A stretch of DNA of 64,000 bases from Macrosoma leucophasiata (Eukaryota; Arthropoda; Insecta; Lepidoptera; Hedylidae): positions 12,051,001 to 12,115,000 of the forward strand of contig JAWQUS010000016.1 in the NCBI GenBank assembly GCA_036365455.1, in the 5' to 3' direction. Both the position numbers and the translations under genes were made by a program. Under the pieces are notes generated by a model. That model saw nothing but the letters and a program-made list of their open reading frames with translations, was not told where the DNA came from and made no database searches. The first letter of the stretch is position 1. Every line of letters starts with the position of its first letter. Of the stretch, positions 52,901 through 58,411 are shown piece after piece.

Positions 52901-54876
52901 CACATTTACCTGTAGTTAGCAAAATACGAAACAAAAAAGGGGACGACGGCCGAAGGCCACTTATATTACAATACAGATGTTAGTCGAGTGACAAATAAAT
53001 GAATTTAAAGTACAATTTATCATATTGCTTTGTTGTACACCATTTCTTTGTACTTAATTTACTAATTAAGACCAATTAGGTAATGATATGCTAATTGCTA
53101 CAGTAATTATGACGTTTAAGTATTTGCCTACTTATTTATGGTAACGGAAATCGAGTAGGTATGAGTTACTTTAATTGCTAAAGAAGTGGGAAATTGGTAG
53201 CTATGCAAACCTTACTGTTGTGTTTAGACATACCTATTGGTATAAAAAGAAATAAGTACATGGCTTTACTTTTTCAAAGACTTGCAAATTCTCCTGTTTT
53301 CTCTCAAGGGCTAGGCAGAGGTAAATACGTGTCATGCATGCGTGTCATATACGCATATGGGTCTAAAAAATCGTTACTGCCGAATCGTAAGTGCTTTCAC
53401 CTACCTGCTATACCATTGCCAAGATCTCAACAGGCTCGTCACCTAACAGCGAGCCTGTTGACATCTTCGCGACACATTACCAAAACCCGAGGTGCTGGGA
53501 AACTATCAAAAAATGGGAAAATCCCAATAAACCCATAGATATAGAATTTAACACCGTTATCTCAGATTGCCTCCGACGCGGGAATCGAAACCAAGACCCC
53601 AGCGCAGTTAAATGAGGAATACTGGTCATTTTAAACCTTCATCCCTGAAAATTCCTATGGTGGTAGACTGCATCAAGTATTCAGGAGAGCACGTTACTGA
53701 TATTCTTTATGGTTAGAGTCGAATTGAGAACATGCAGGTGCCTAAGTACCTTCTTATACTATTTATTACAGAATATAGTTAGGTTTTCTTTAGTCTGTAA
53801 TTATTATTTAATTTGAATATGATCACAGGACGCAGTAGATAGCTATATCTAAGAATTCTAAATACCTATCATAACAGACATCCTCATGTAAATTGCTGGC
53901 AAATAACCTATTTTAGCTTTCTCATTGCCGATATCACTGAACGATTAAACTAATAAAGTTAACTAGACATTACCGCAGTCGGAAAAGATTTTCGATATAG
54001 ATATGCATTACGCATAATTATTATGAATGTAAAAAGATCTTTAGAGAGTAAGTACCTATAGTAGGTACATATTTACTCAAATATTTATAAGAATAATTTT
54101 TAATCTAGAGTAATATCCCTATATATGGACTAGCCAACTTGTGTGTGGACCAACTAAGCAATTTGATAGATATCGATGATATCTAAGTCAAATTAGGAAT
54201 ATCATGTACCCACGCTCCGTGTACCTAATAGTGGCCCTTGATTACGGTGAATATAACTAACTATACGTTTCTTCTGCGGTCTATCAGATTCAATGACGAT
54301 CGGATCTCCCCGATGAAGATGAAGTCGATGTTTTATATTTCTTGGTTCGTTTAAATTAAATATGAATATTAAGTCATAACGTTGACCATATTGAACGCAT
54401 CGCACATTATAGTCGTATGTTACGGCCTATTGTTTGATTTACGTCGATATTTTCGTAGAAGGTAGGTGTATCAAACACTGTAGTTTTAAGTTTCTCGAGA
54501 CAAATTCAATGGGTCAGTATTTTGAAGTTTCTAAGTTTTGTGTTTCAATCATCAATATTAATCGACTTAACTTATTTTCAATTCTTTGATATCCATCAAC
54601 AGCAACACTGAAATATATTATTTCTTCTAATTTTTTACTACTTTATTTTTTGTTCAATCTTACAAAAAAATGTAAATTAATTAAAAATGATTACGATAAG
54701 TTAAAGTTATTTAAATTTATGTGAAAAATTTCTGTGCAACTTCAATGAAGTAAAAGATATAAACGCAACGTTAAATATATTAAAAAGAAATTTACTCACA
54801 CTGTCGATTTTTGTCCGTGTGCACAGTCAAAAATTAATATAAAACATGTACACAATATAAACTCGAATAAATTCAT
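16721..54876 (-). CDS. Cys-loop ligand-gated channel subunit (pHCl-2/Hodor-like)
   Basis: This is a pentameric ligand-gated channel subunit of the plasma or organelle membrane, probably chloride-selective. Eight minus-strand exons (54876-54800, 23766-23574, 22917-22605, 22492-22337, 22250-22095, 21935-21770, 21166-20965, 16972-16721) join in frame to 504 residues. Residues 1-21 are a signal peptide. The Cys-loop is C174-x13-C188 (CWMNLQKFPFDDQTC). TM1 is about 263-287 (YFIPSMMIVAMSWVTFW), TM2 starts at about 295 (PRITLGTSTMLSFITLASS), TM3 is in exon 6 (IWFLGCIGFIFSALVEFAF) and TM4 is at the C-terminus (LLFPLLFIFFNIIYWTFVY). TM2 text and the RRK-loop fit, from memory, the insect CG11340 (Hodor, zinc-gated)/CG7589/CG6927 group; which member, and its ligand, are not decided. 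The PAR motif of anion channels reads APR. Intron 1 is 31 kb and full of mobile DNA. Confidence 0.9.
17339..17424 (+). mobile_element. LINE 3' end
   Basis: GGTTGACTGG, TTAAGTCCGCCTT and an AATAAATAAATAAATG tail parallel the 3' end of the LINE at 3228-5515, in the opposite orientation. Only about 85 bases are recognisable. Confidence 0.7.
19306..20158. mobile_element. 850-bp MITE with GGAAGATGGGGTAATGGGAG ends
   Basis: The left end carries GGAAGATGGGGTAATGGGAG and the right end its reverse complement. Weaker copies of the terminal text recur inside (GGGTAATAAGAGTCA, GGGTAATGAGAGTCAG, CAATGGGAGTCAAA). There is no transposase frame. It lies in channel intron 7. Confidence 0.8.
20527..20594. repeat. 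Imperfect hairpin next to family J
   Basis: About 28-base arms (GGTAAAACTACTGCTATTGC and its near complement) flank a 5-base loop near 20560. The base of the stem resembles the base of the hairpin at 1686-1755. Confidence 0.7.
20595..20930 (+). repeat. Repeat family J, copy 3
   Basis: It shares GGTTTGACCATTGTTC and GAATTCTCCTCC with 1501-1685 and 9675-9775. The middle is GC-rich and may hold an unrelated insert. It lies just downstream of channel exon 7. Confidence 0.45.
20965..21166 (-). CDS. Channel exon 7: intracellular loop
   Basis: The acceptor is TTTTTTAG and the exon begins at 21166; the donor is CAT|GTCAGT after 20965. It encodes the basic cytoplasmic loop between TM3 and TM4 (NSKYILKSTLTPRLARKEL, then a Ser/Gln-rich part with SRSCSSLQQE). 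The loop is short, as expected for this group. Confidence 0.87.
21770..21935 (-). CDS. Channel exon 6: TM2 and TM3
   Basis: The acceptor is GTTTTCAG, with the exon starting at 21935, and the donor is AA|GTAAGT after 21770. It encodes GTSTMLSFITLASSQAKTLP and then TM3 ending VEFAFVNTIWRRK. Confidence 0.92.
22095..22250 (-). CDS. Channel exon 5: TM1 and start of TM2
   Basis: The acceptor is TTTTTCAG, with the exon starting at 22250, and the donor is G|GTAGGC after 22095. It encodes LKFTFKLGREVGYYLMDYF, then TM1 and the pre-TM2 turn DASAPRITL. Confidence 0.9.
22337..22492 (-). CDS. Channel exon 4: end of extracellular domain
   Basis: The acceptor is TTTAACAG, with the exon starting at 22492, and the donor is G|GTAGAT after 22337. 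It encodes YNASILRLMWEKDNPVRL and LHLTEYSLIDYWTNESVV, typical of the last strands before TM1. Confidence 0.88.
22605..22917 (-). CDS. Channel exon 3: ligand-binding core and Cys-loop
   Basis: The acceptor is TTATTTCAG, with the exon starting at 22917, and the donor is T|GTGAGT after 22605. It encodes LHFLLQLRWTDSRLAYT, RIWVPHLYMSNEQ and the Cys-loop. These are standard extracellular-domain motifs of the family. Confidence 0.92.
23276..23490 (-). mobile_element. Helitron-like or SINE-like fragment
   Basis: CTAGCGATCCGCCCTGGCTT followed by CGCACGGGT is the reverse of the end CGGGGCGGGCCGCTAG seen at 39580. It runs to about GAAAATAGGGGGACTTT. It lies between channel exons 2 and 3. Confidence 0.5.
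23574..23766 (-). CDS. Channel exon 2: N-terminal extracellular part
   Basis: The acceptor is TTGTTGCAG, with the exon starting at 23766, and the donor is TTG|GTAAGA after 23574. It encodes ALECPSLDKGDSYTQSEFL, CRYDRLLLP and VYFIQPAEAHDL. The first base completes the Val codon begun by GT at the end of exon 1, 31 kb away. Confidence 0.88.
24052..24560 (+). mobile_element. GGGTTCCGTA repeat (family C)
   Basis: It starts AGGGTTCCGTACCTTAAAAG, carries a (GTCT)n run at about 24108-24133, and ends TACGGAACCCTC then CTTGTCCGG and a T-run. This is a frequent lepidopteran interspersed repeat. Partial copies lie at 33283-33400 and 41065-41180. Confidence 0.65.
24575..24645 (-). mobile_element. SINE-like family A, tail fragment
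   Basis: GTGGCAAACAAGCATGCAG and TTAAGTGATGACTGCAGCC are the reverse of the family A 3' end. The rest is missing. Confidence 0.65.
24655..24845 (+). mobile_element. tRNA-derived SINE family B, 3' part
   Basis: It shares GGAAATTTCCCAGCACCTC, GAGATGTCAACAGGCTCGCC and CCCCTTCGGGGATTACAGGC with the fuller copy at 57928-58235. The 5' tRNA-like head is absent. Confidence 0.7.
24884..25011 (+). mobile_element. SINE family B, second 3' fragment
   Basis: It repeats GGCGAATCGTGGGTG and CCCCTTCGGGGATTA of the copy just upstream, in the same orientation, with part of the middle deleted. The two may be a local duplication or independent insertions. Confidence 0.65.
25016..27464. other. Channel intron 1 segment
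   Basis: AT-rich, without an exon I can support. CCGAAACGTCGGGTG near 26044 belongs to a short repeat also seen at 2225. A family G fragment (CGAGTGAACTTTACAAATTA) lies at about 26493-26570. Confidence 0.4.
27465..27590. mobile_element. Rearranged family A pieces
   Basis: A forward piece (TTCAGCACTATCGT, GGCCCTGTAATTTT) is joined to a reversed head (GGAGCTCTACCACCAGTA). A family G fragment follows at about 27600-27680. Confidence 0.55.
27830..28155. repeat. 92-bp tandem repeat, about 3.5 units
   Basis: Units carry AATTAGAGGTTCTGTTATTC and CTAAGTTTTTCGTGGTA. Starts at 27851, 27942 and about 28035 give periods of 91 and 93 bases. The last unit is the most diverged. Confidence 0.85.
28156..28783. 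other. Channel intron 1 segment, nothing seen
   Basis: No exon, RNA or repeat is recognised. Confidence 0.35.
28784..28885 (+). repeat. Degenerate GGT/GTTGGC microsatellite
   Basis: Runs of GGTGGTGGTGATGGTGG and TTGGTGGCATTGGTGGCG. A similar short run occurs at about 29669-29712. Confidence 0.8.
29829..30290 (+). mobile_element. Family A SINE split by another SINE
   Basis: The family A text runs 29829-29897, stops within CCCTGTAATTT, and resumes at about 30113 with TTTTCCGGCACAGAGGC. The insert begins with a T-run, then carries GACGGGCCACCTGATGG and AACGCGCTGCCAGCCCTG, a well-known lepidopteran SINE read from its tail. The resumed part contains the snap-back hairpin at 30193-30250. Confidence 0.75.
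30193..30250. repeat. Perfect 27-bp hairpin in family A
   Basis: 30193-30219 pairs with 30224-30250, 27 of 27 bases, around the loop ATTG. Other family A copies have a simple CAATGT at this point, so the second arm is a new inverted copy of the SINE's own text. Confidence 0.9.
31000..31215. mobile_element. Family G element with inverted halves
   Basis: TTTAGAAATTAATGAAAAAA and, further on, TTTCTTTAATTTCTAAAG form opposed arms around GGCCCGAATTACG. A 15-base palindrome (AAAATAAAGTAGTGT) lies just before it. Single arms occur near 26493 and 27600. Confidence 0.6.
31816..31980 (-). mobile_element. SINE-like family A, 3' half
   Basis: Reversed text from GTGGCAAACAAGCATGCAG through ACCACTCCTGAGGCCTAAGG to TGCCGGAAATTAC. 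The 5' head is absent. Confidence 0.75.
32296..32805. mobile_element. Fold-back element, about 130-bp arms
   Basis: Arms 32296-32427 and 32669-32805 are near-identical inverted copies (AACCGACTTCAAAACTG on the left; the complement on the right). They end outward in AATAAATATAACTACG. The 241-bp spacer contains a family B SINE fragment at 32473-32572. Confidence 0.88.
32806..34016. other. Channel intron 1 segment
   Basis: A family C fragment (AGGGTTCCATAG, then ACGGAACCCTTATAG) lies at 33283-33400. Otherwise nothing is recognised. Confidence 0.4.
34017..34240 (+). mobile_element. SINE or LINE 3' end of the GGCACGTTAAGCCGTCG type
   Basis: GGAGGGCACGTTAAGCCGTC, TCGGAGGCCTTATGAGCGG and GTGCCCAGCAGTAAGACG are hallmarks of a common lepidopteran element. 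A TTTA microsatellite follows at about 34249-34275. Confidence 0.65.
34428..34500 (+). mobile_element. Family A head fragment
   Basis: GGAACTCGCGAGCGTAGGCA then CCACCGCATTACTTAATC matches the family A 5' part. It is truncated after CCAAATGGTAAG. Confidence 0.6.
34782..35157 (+). mobile_element. Non-autonomous Helitron, 376 bp
   Basis: It starts TCTATATTTATAATAAAAC and ends GCCGGGTCAGCTAG, with A on its left and T on its right as Helitrons prefer. It contains a (GTCT)n run and TCCGTAGATACTGGACGG. No coding frame is present. Confidence 0.8.
35158..37565 (+). mobile_element. Decayed Helitron with Rep-helicase remnants
   Basis: The 3' end is CGACGTTGCGAGCAGCAGCTAG followed by T. The 5' part holds two diverged copies of one segment (about 35206-35400 and 35455-35620; ATGTATGTCCGGGCTAAAC against ATGTATGTCCGGGTTAAAC). 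No clean 5' terminus is seen, so it is probably 5'-truncated or rearranged. Confidence 0.7.
35641..37292 (+). pseudogene. Helitron Rep-helicase, broken into pieces
   Basis: These are parts of the Helitron replication protein with a PIF1-type helicase. 35655-35864 reads HPNNGDSYFLRLLLHTVRG and VEYPTYRAACV, typical of the linker before the helicase. 36095-36577 holds the Walker A DAPGGTGKT and a Walker B-like WDEC. 37095-37292 holds the C-terminal helicase motifs TVNKSQGQTLKSAGVNLR and HGQLYVACYRV. Frame breaks and deletions separate the pieces, and the HUH Rep domain is not seen. It is not functional. Confidence 0.88.
37566..39369. other. Channel intron 1 segment
   Basis: Mostly unassigned. 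A GC-rich island at 38113-38205 reads open on + after an acceptor-like TTATGCAG. A hairpin-prone GC patch lies at about 38710-38760 (GAGCCACTTGG ... CCCGTGGCTTTTC). Neither can be tied to a gene. Confidence 0.35.
39370..39580 (+). mobile_element. Non-autonomous Helitron-like 3' part
   Basis: A (GTTT)n run, GCGCTAATCTCAGGAAGTAC, and the end GCCGGGGCGGGCCGCTAG followed by T. This is a recurrent lepidopteran terminus; a reversed relative lies at 23276. Confidence 0.6.
39581..40566. other. Channel intron 1 segment, nothing assigned
   Basis: One open stretch on + at 39824-40075 has no recognisable domain. GGGGGCGTGG-type text near 40330-40350 is unexplained. Confidence 0.35.
40627..43099 (+). mobile_element. 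2473-bp Helitron carrying a giant minisatellite
   Basis: It starts TCTATACTTATAATAAAAC and ends GTTGCGAGCACAGCTAG, with left flank GGTCAAA and right flank TTTCAAAATATAAAATT. The uninterrupted paralogue reads GGTCAAA|TTACAAATATAAAATT at 47181 onward. The insertion therefore went between A and T without target duplication, as Helitrons do. The 5' third carries (GTCT)n text and a family C fragment (41065-41180); the 3' two-thirds are the 15-bp array. No Rep-helicase is present. Confidence 0.88.
41439..43003. repeat. 15-bp minisatellite, about 104 units
   Basis: The unit is CCCAGCGTCCCGACG on + (CGTCGGGACGCTGGG on -). A core at about 41700-41905 is almost uniform; flanking units vary (CCGAGCG, TTGAGCG, TCGAGCG, CCCTGCG). 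Breaks in register lie near 41936-41955, 42685 (3 extra bases) and 42927 (1 base short). Since 15 is a multiple of three, long open frames appear on both strands (VPTPS, SRRPA and GVGTL repeats). These are by-products, not supported genes. Confidence 0.95.
43681..44895. other. Channel intron 1 segment, nothing assigned
   Basis: AT-rich, with no exon or recognised repeat. Confidence 0.35.
44896..45065 (+). mobile_element. SINE-like family A, 3' half
   Basis: From GGCCCTGTAATTTCCGGCAC through CTTAGGCCTTAGGAGTGG to TTTGCCACTTTCATTACAT with an A-rich end. The head is absent. Confidence 0.75.
45262..45722. mobile_element. 460-bp element with 60-bp inverted ends
   Basis: The arms GATCCCACTGCAGAATCATT (left) and its complement (right) extend about 60 bases through TTCGTTCATC and GCAAACCTATTTTTT. 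TTAA or TTAG adjoins the ends; the target duplication is unclear. There is no coding frame. Confidence 0.85.
45861..46586. repeat. Tandem segmental duplication, unit 1
   Basis: The unit starts TTACATTACATAGAATAAAC and ends TTTTTCAACCTTTTTTT. The next 1.1 kb repeats it with a few per cent change. It contains a reversed family A copy at about 46040-46225 (CCTAGGCTCGAGCTCC at its head). Confidence 0.9.
46587..47699. repeat. Tandem segmental duplication, unit 2 (with LINE insert)
   Basis: It repeats unit 1 up to AAACAAACTGCTT (47120), is interrupted by a LINE 3' fragment (47121-47510), and resumes TTTGGTAAGTGTCCAATGC. It also holds the second copy of the reversed family A element at about 46763-46955. 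Confidence 0.9.
47121..47510 (-). mobile_element. CR1-like LINE 3' fragment inserted in unit 2
   Basis: It shares TTGCTTGTGATAGGTCAAAT and GGGACATTCTTTGTCATTC with the interrupted copy at 40567-43680. It is absent from unit 1, so it arrived after the duplication. It keeps the site 47187/47188 that the Helitron occupies in the other copy. Confidence 0.85.
48140..48330 (+). mobile_element. SINE-like family A, 5' half
   Basis: The head GTGGTAGAGTTTCAGTGTCG runs through GTGTTCCGGTTTGATGG and breaks off near AAGGCCTAAG, where a reversed copy begins. Confidence 0.75.
48331..48612 (-). mobile_element. SINE-like family A, near full, reversed
   Basis: From ATGTCATGAAGTGGCAAAC to GAAACCCTACCGCC. With the copy just before it, it forms a tail-to-tail inverted pair. 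Confidence 0.78.
48613..49572. other. Channel intron 1 segment, nothing assigned
   Basis: CTAGCCACGCCAACTAAGCC near 48760 and a CG-containing stretch near 49100-49240 have no recognisable identity. Confidence 0.35.
49573..50857 (-). mobile_element. Mariner element, copy 2
   Basis: Left end TTAGGTTGGGGAAAAAGT; right end ACTTTTTCCCCAACCTAT. TA flanks both sides (49571-49572 and 50858-50859). It is highly similar to copy 1 at 7861-9133 and of opposite orientation. Confidence 0.95.
49650..50675 (-). pseudogene. Mariner transposase with one visible stop codon
   Basis: The start codon is at 50675 and the frame runs 342 codons to 49650, the normal size for mariner. The only break I can see is TGA at 50517-50519, where copy 1 has a Gly codon. 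[22 protein letters not shown] and [13 protein letters not shown] are all present, with DD34D spacing. Missense changes at other sites cannot be judged by eye. Confidence 0.92.
50858..51989. other. Channel intron 1 segment
   Basis: Nothing assigned. A short TG repeat (GTGTGTGTGTGTATGTGTATG-like) lies at about 51775-51795. Confidence 0.35.
51995..52245 (+). mobile_element. SINE-like family A, nearly complete
   Basis: Runs from TAGGCACCACCGCATTACC through TTCAGCACTATCGTGTTCC and CTGCAGTCATCACTTAAC to TTGCCACTTCCATAACAG and an A-rich tail. Only the first 40 or so bases of the head are missing. Confidence 0.82.
52246..53299. other. Channel intron 1 segment, nothing assigned
   Basis: A small family B tail piece (TTCAGGCGTGAAGTTAC) lies at about 52533. 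No exon is seen. Confidence 0.35.
53300..53610 (-). mobile_element. SINE family B, diverged
   Basis: GGCTAGGCAGAGGTAAATAC, AGCGAGCCTGTTGACATC, CGAGGTGCTGGGAAAC and GGGAATCGAAACCAAGACC parallel the copy at 57928-58235. It contains a local inverted duplication (CAGGCTCG ... CGAGCCTG). Confidence 0.7.
53611..54799. other. Channel intron 1, segment next to exon 1
   Basis: No coding or repeat feature recognised. Intronic enhancers would be expected near here, but nothing specific is visible. Confidence 0.35.
54800..54876 (-). CDS. Channel exon 1: signal peptide
   Basis: ATG at 54876-54874 opens 25 codons (MNLFEFILCTCFILIF, then DCAHGQKST), a typical secretory signal. The donor is GT|GTGAGT after 54800. 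The last two bases GT join the A at 23766 to give Val, and the frame then runs through all other exons to the stop. The exact fit of phase is the evidence for the 31-kb intron. Confidence 0.85.
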
Positions 54877-55020
54877 TTTGATCAAGTTACATGACACGGC
54901 AGACAGGATAGTCAACGCGACTCGACCGCCTAGCGAGATCGATCCACAACTACTGCATGTAGAGGATGGATGCTGTTTTCCGCACCAAAGGCTGCGCGGG
55001 CGCCGTCGTGGTACGTACCT
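54877..55020 (-). promoter_or_regulatory. 5' UTR and promoter region of the channel gene
   Basis: Directly upstream of the ATG the minus strand becomes GC-rich (CGACGGCGCCCGCGCAGCC near 54985-55005), unlike the surroundings. No TATA box is evident. The transcription start is not determined. Confidence 0.45.
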
Positions 55021-55188
55021 TTAACTCGAAAGCTTTTGTAAACAGATTAATACATTGGCACAATATTTCACAATTTTATTAAATTTGGGGCAAGACTTAT
55101 AAGAGCGTCAAATCACCTACTAATAATTACAATCGGGGGTCCCAGATTTATTATCCCCATGGATGTGATATGATAAGCTAGATCAAGA

Positions 55189-55415
55189 CATAGGCACCAC
55201 CACATTACCTAATCTATCTGCCGATTTTGCCGCCAAATGGTAGTGTTCAGCACTTTCGTTTTCCAGTTAGATAGTAATGTAATAACGATCAAAGAGACAT
55301 AACAACCTAAGGTCTCAGGGGTGCCAACACGTGTGTATTTTGGCCTCTGGTTTTTGTGTAGATCTCTATAGGCTGCAGTCATCACTTAACATCCATGTGA
55401 ACTGCATGCTTACAC
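55189..55415 (+). mobile_element. SINE-like family A
   Basis: Begins TAGGCACCACCACATTACC and runs to CATCCATGTGAACTGCATGC. The tail is lost. It lies upstream of the channel promoter. Confidence 0.75.
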
Positions 55416-55677
55416 CCTATATGTATCCTAAAAATCCTTAATGAATTCGATTCTGGTGGAAGAGCTACGAGTATACTCTACAAAGATGGAAATTCCGAGC
55501 AGGGCAAATTACTAATTGGAAAAAGCTGAAAAACACTCATCCTAGTCACTCAGCCTTGCCGACTAGAACTACTATAGTACCTATGTTTTAGTTTAAGCGT
55601 TAAGCTCTATAACCGAGATTTCTTTAAAATATGAAATATCGACTTACCTACTATGTAAATAATTAAGTATGTATGTA

Positions 55678-57600
55678 TGTATCTTCACGCCAGGTCCCTA
55701 ACGGGGTAGGCAGAGAGTGTAGAGCGCCAGATATCCCGGTTCAGACAAACCTCTCGTGCCTCGTCTACCTTCATCATTCTCTTCATACATGCACGCCGAT
55801 TCCTAAGACTTTTGACCCCACCATCAGACAGAACTCGACCTATTTGGTCATGGTAGGTCAGCCTTGGTCTTCCTGGGCCTCTGCAACCATCCACATTCGC
55901 ATTGTATATCTGTTTAGTCATTCGCTCATTCGACATTCTTTCTATATGCCCGAACCATCGGAGCATGCCTTTTTTCATTTTTACACCGATACTATCATTC
56001 ACACAAAGTCTCTTTCTTACATCTTCATTACGAACGCGATCGGTGAGTGATACACCGCAGATCTTGCGCAAAGATCTCATCTCGACCGCGTTCAACTTAC
56101 TTTCATGCTCTTTCCTGCATACCCAGCTCTCGCTTCCATATAAAAGCGTTGGAGTAAGTACAGCATTATGTACGGCTAGTCGAGCCCGCTGGCTGAGATG
56201 TTTAGATTCTAGTAGCTTACCCAACGCTCCATTCACGCAATTCCCAGCAAGCACTCTTCTTTCTATGTCAGTGGTGTACCTACCATCCTTGCTAAAAGCA
56301 CATCCAAGATATACAATTTCATCAACCTGTTCTAACACTGCATCATCTACTACTACCCTTGCTAAATAATTAAGTTTTGAATGAATTCTGATTTCTATGA
56401 TTGCCGCCGGATATACCTATTTATCGCGTCTTCAGTTATTATTATCCATACTTATAGCAATGAATGTTGATGTTTTGCATCTACCTCCTCATCACTGATA
56501 TGTCAATGTATCAAATTGATAGTAGAGACCGCAACGGAATCTCAAAGCACAATTTTGTCTTCCAAAAGATAACAAATAGGATGGGTATTTTAACTGGATG
56601 GATATTATAAAAATCAATCACTCGTTTAGTCGCTTATAGTATAATTCGCGAAATGGTACCAGAGTCGGGAAAGGAATGACCTAATTGTTAAAAAGACTAA
56701 TTCGCAAAATGGCTTATGAAAGGACTCGTGAAATCCCTAATTCTTATTTTCCAAGTGATACCTACCTGTAATGTCTCAATATGGACCTACTCTTCAATAG
56801 AACATTTTTAAGGGTGGTAAACAAACATATTGATGGTAAGTATGTGAATAGATACTGCAGCGCACAGACCAATAACCCATCAACACAAAACAGAATGTTA
56901 AAATACTAAAATTGAAGGAAAACGTCTACAACTGTGTGGATACAAAATACGCATCTACAAATAATTATGCACCTATAAGACCAATCTTGATGTATTGGAT
57001 TCAGACTAGAGAATGCAATCCCGATCTCGCGGGATCCCGTGTAATTTTTCGGGATCAACCCCGAAGCATAATATGATGTGATTGACGGGATTGGGCGACA
57101 ATGGTCAGCGATATGTTAAACAGCCGAGACGAACACACTCAACCCTGTCTGACACCGATGTCAACATAAAACCAGGGTGACATGTCCCATCTACCCGCAC
57201 ATATTACTATATGCTTGACAGTCCTCATACGTGGATTCTATTGCACGCATAGATGTATAATACTAGTAGATAATAAATCTATGATTGCACGAAGCAGACT
57301 GCCGTCAGTACCATACTCTGGAAAATGTCCCAGAGCTCCTTTCGTAATACTCTATCAAACGCTTTCTTCAAATCCACAAAACCGCTAAAAACCTTCTGGC
57401 TCACACCCAAATGCTTCTCTACGATGATGCGGAGGGAGAAAATTTGATCCATACATCCTTTGCCAGTTCTGAAACCACTTTAGTTGCCACACTGACCAAA
57501 CTCATCGCTCTATTGCAGTCCATACGTGCACCCTTGACTTTATAAAAAGGCACGATGACTGCACACCGCCAGTCCTTTAGGATTCTGTCTGATCTCCGGA
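55678..57600 (-). mobile_element. RTE LINE, degraded, 5'-truncated
   Basis: The minus-strand RT pieces are in the right order: GFRTGKGCMDQIFSLR and GFVDLKKAFD near 57480-57355, GVRQG near 57150, then an open C-terminal stretch at 56338-55685 (VDEIVYLGCAFSKDG, LLYGSESWVCRKEHESKLNA, RWFGHIERM, GRPRLTYHDQI). The 3' end is an ATAC microsatellite at about 55664-55681. A reversed family A fragment (56805-56870) lies in the middle. The element is inactive. It separates the channel and TBL3 genes. Confidence 0.8.
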
Positions 57601-57790
57601 TAGTATTCAGCGCTTGTTCCGGTCCGGTGGTAAGTAATGTCCAACCCTGTAATTTCCGGCACCGAAGCACAAGAACTTGAGTTTCAAGAGAGACAACGTG
57701 GAAATTTCTGGTTTTTAAGTAAGAAGTTTTTTGTAGGCTGTAGGTATTATTTATCATCAATGAGGTAGGTATGTTTGTTTGCCACTTCAT
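57601..57790 (+). mobile_element. SINE-like family A, diverged
   Basis: TAGTATTCAGCGCTTGTTCC, CCCTGTAATTTCCGGCACCG and TTTGCCACTTCATGAGAT mark it. It truncates the 5' end of the RTE LINE. Confidence 0.65.
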
Positions 57791-57927
57791 GAGATAATAA
57801 AATGTTCTCCATCCAAGCTAAATCCTTTGGGATAAGCAGAGTGTGAACCTATGTCCTTTATTAACTTCCTTTACTTCACAAAGAAAGAAACTGTACCTAC
57901 TACTACTACTACCTATACTAAAATTAC

Positions 57928-58235
57928 GTAACTTCACGCCTGTAATCCCCGAAGGGGTAGGCAGAGGTACATGCATGCATTCAAGCATACATGCAAACAC
58001 CCACGATTCGCCGGTTACGTTTTGGCCCATGTAAAGGTGGCGAGCCTGTTGACATCTCCGGGCACATTACCAAACTTCGAGGTACTGGGAATATTCCAGA
58101 AAATGGAAAAATCCCAATAGAACCAGAGATAAAAGACTACACCATTTTCTCTGATAGCCTCCTACCCGGCAATAGAACCCAGGACCTCAGTGTAGTAGTA
58201 GTGGCCTGCTACCACTAGGCTACTGAGGCAGTTAG
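57928..58235 (-). mobile_element. tRNA-derived SINE family B, fullest copy
   Basis: On the minus strand it starts GCCTCAGTAGCCTAGTGGTA (A-box-like TAGCCTAGTGG) and has a B-box-like GGTCCTGGGTTCTATTGCC about 50 bases on. It continues through CCCAGTACCTCGAAG to GGCGAATCGTGGGTG and the 3' end TACAGGCGTGAAGTTACG. Pol III boxes support tRNA origin. Confidence 0.8.
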
Positions 58236-58372
58236 AATACTAAAATGACAAAACTATAATTTAATTATTCCTGCAATCCTATTATATGTACCTACCCTGT
58301 ATGATGTATACCTATGTACATAGTGTTCTAAAAAATTATATAAAAAACTTATAGGTATGTACTGACTTAATA

Positions 58373-58378
58373 TTTATT
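58373..58378 (-). promoter_or_regulatory. Poly(A) signal of TBL3/UTP13
   Basis: TTTATT on + (AATAAA on -), about 35 bases past the stop codon, leaving a very short 3' UTR. Confidence 0.6.
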
Positions 58379-58411
58379 TGTTAAATTAAATTACATAGTC
58401 CGTGATTAAAG

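Noticed and set aside
53194..53538. 114-residue open frame
   Set aside because: Overlaps a reversed family B SINE; the frame is a by-product of the repeat.
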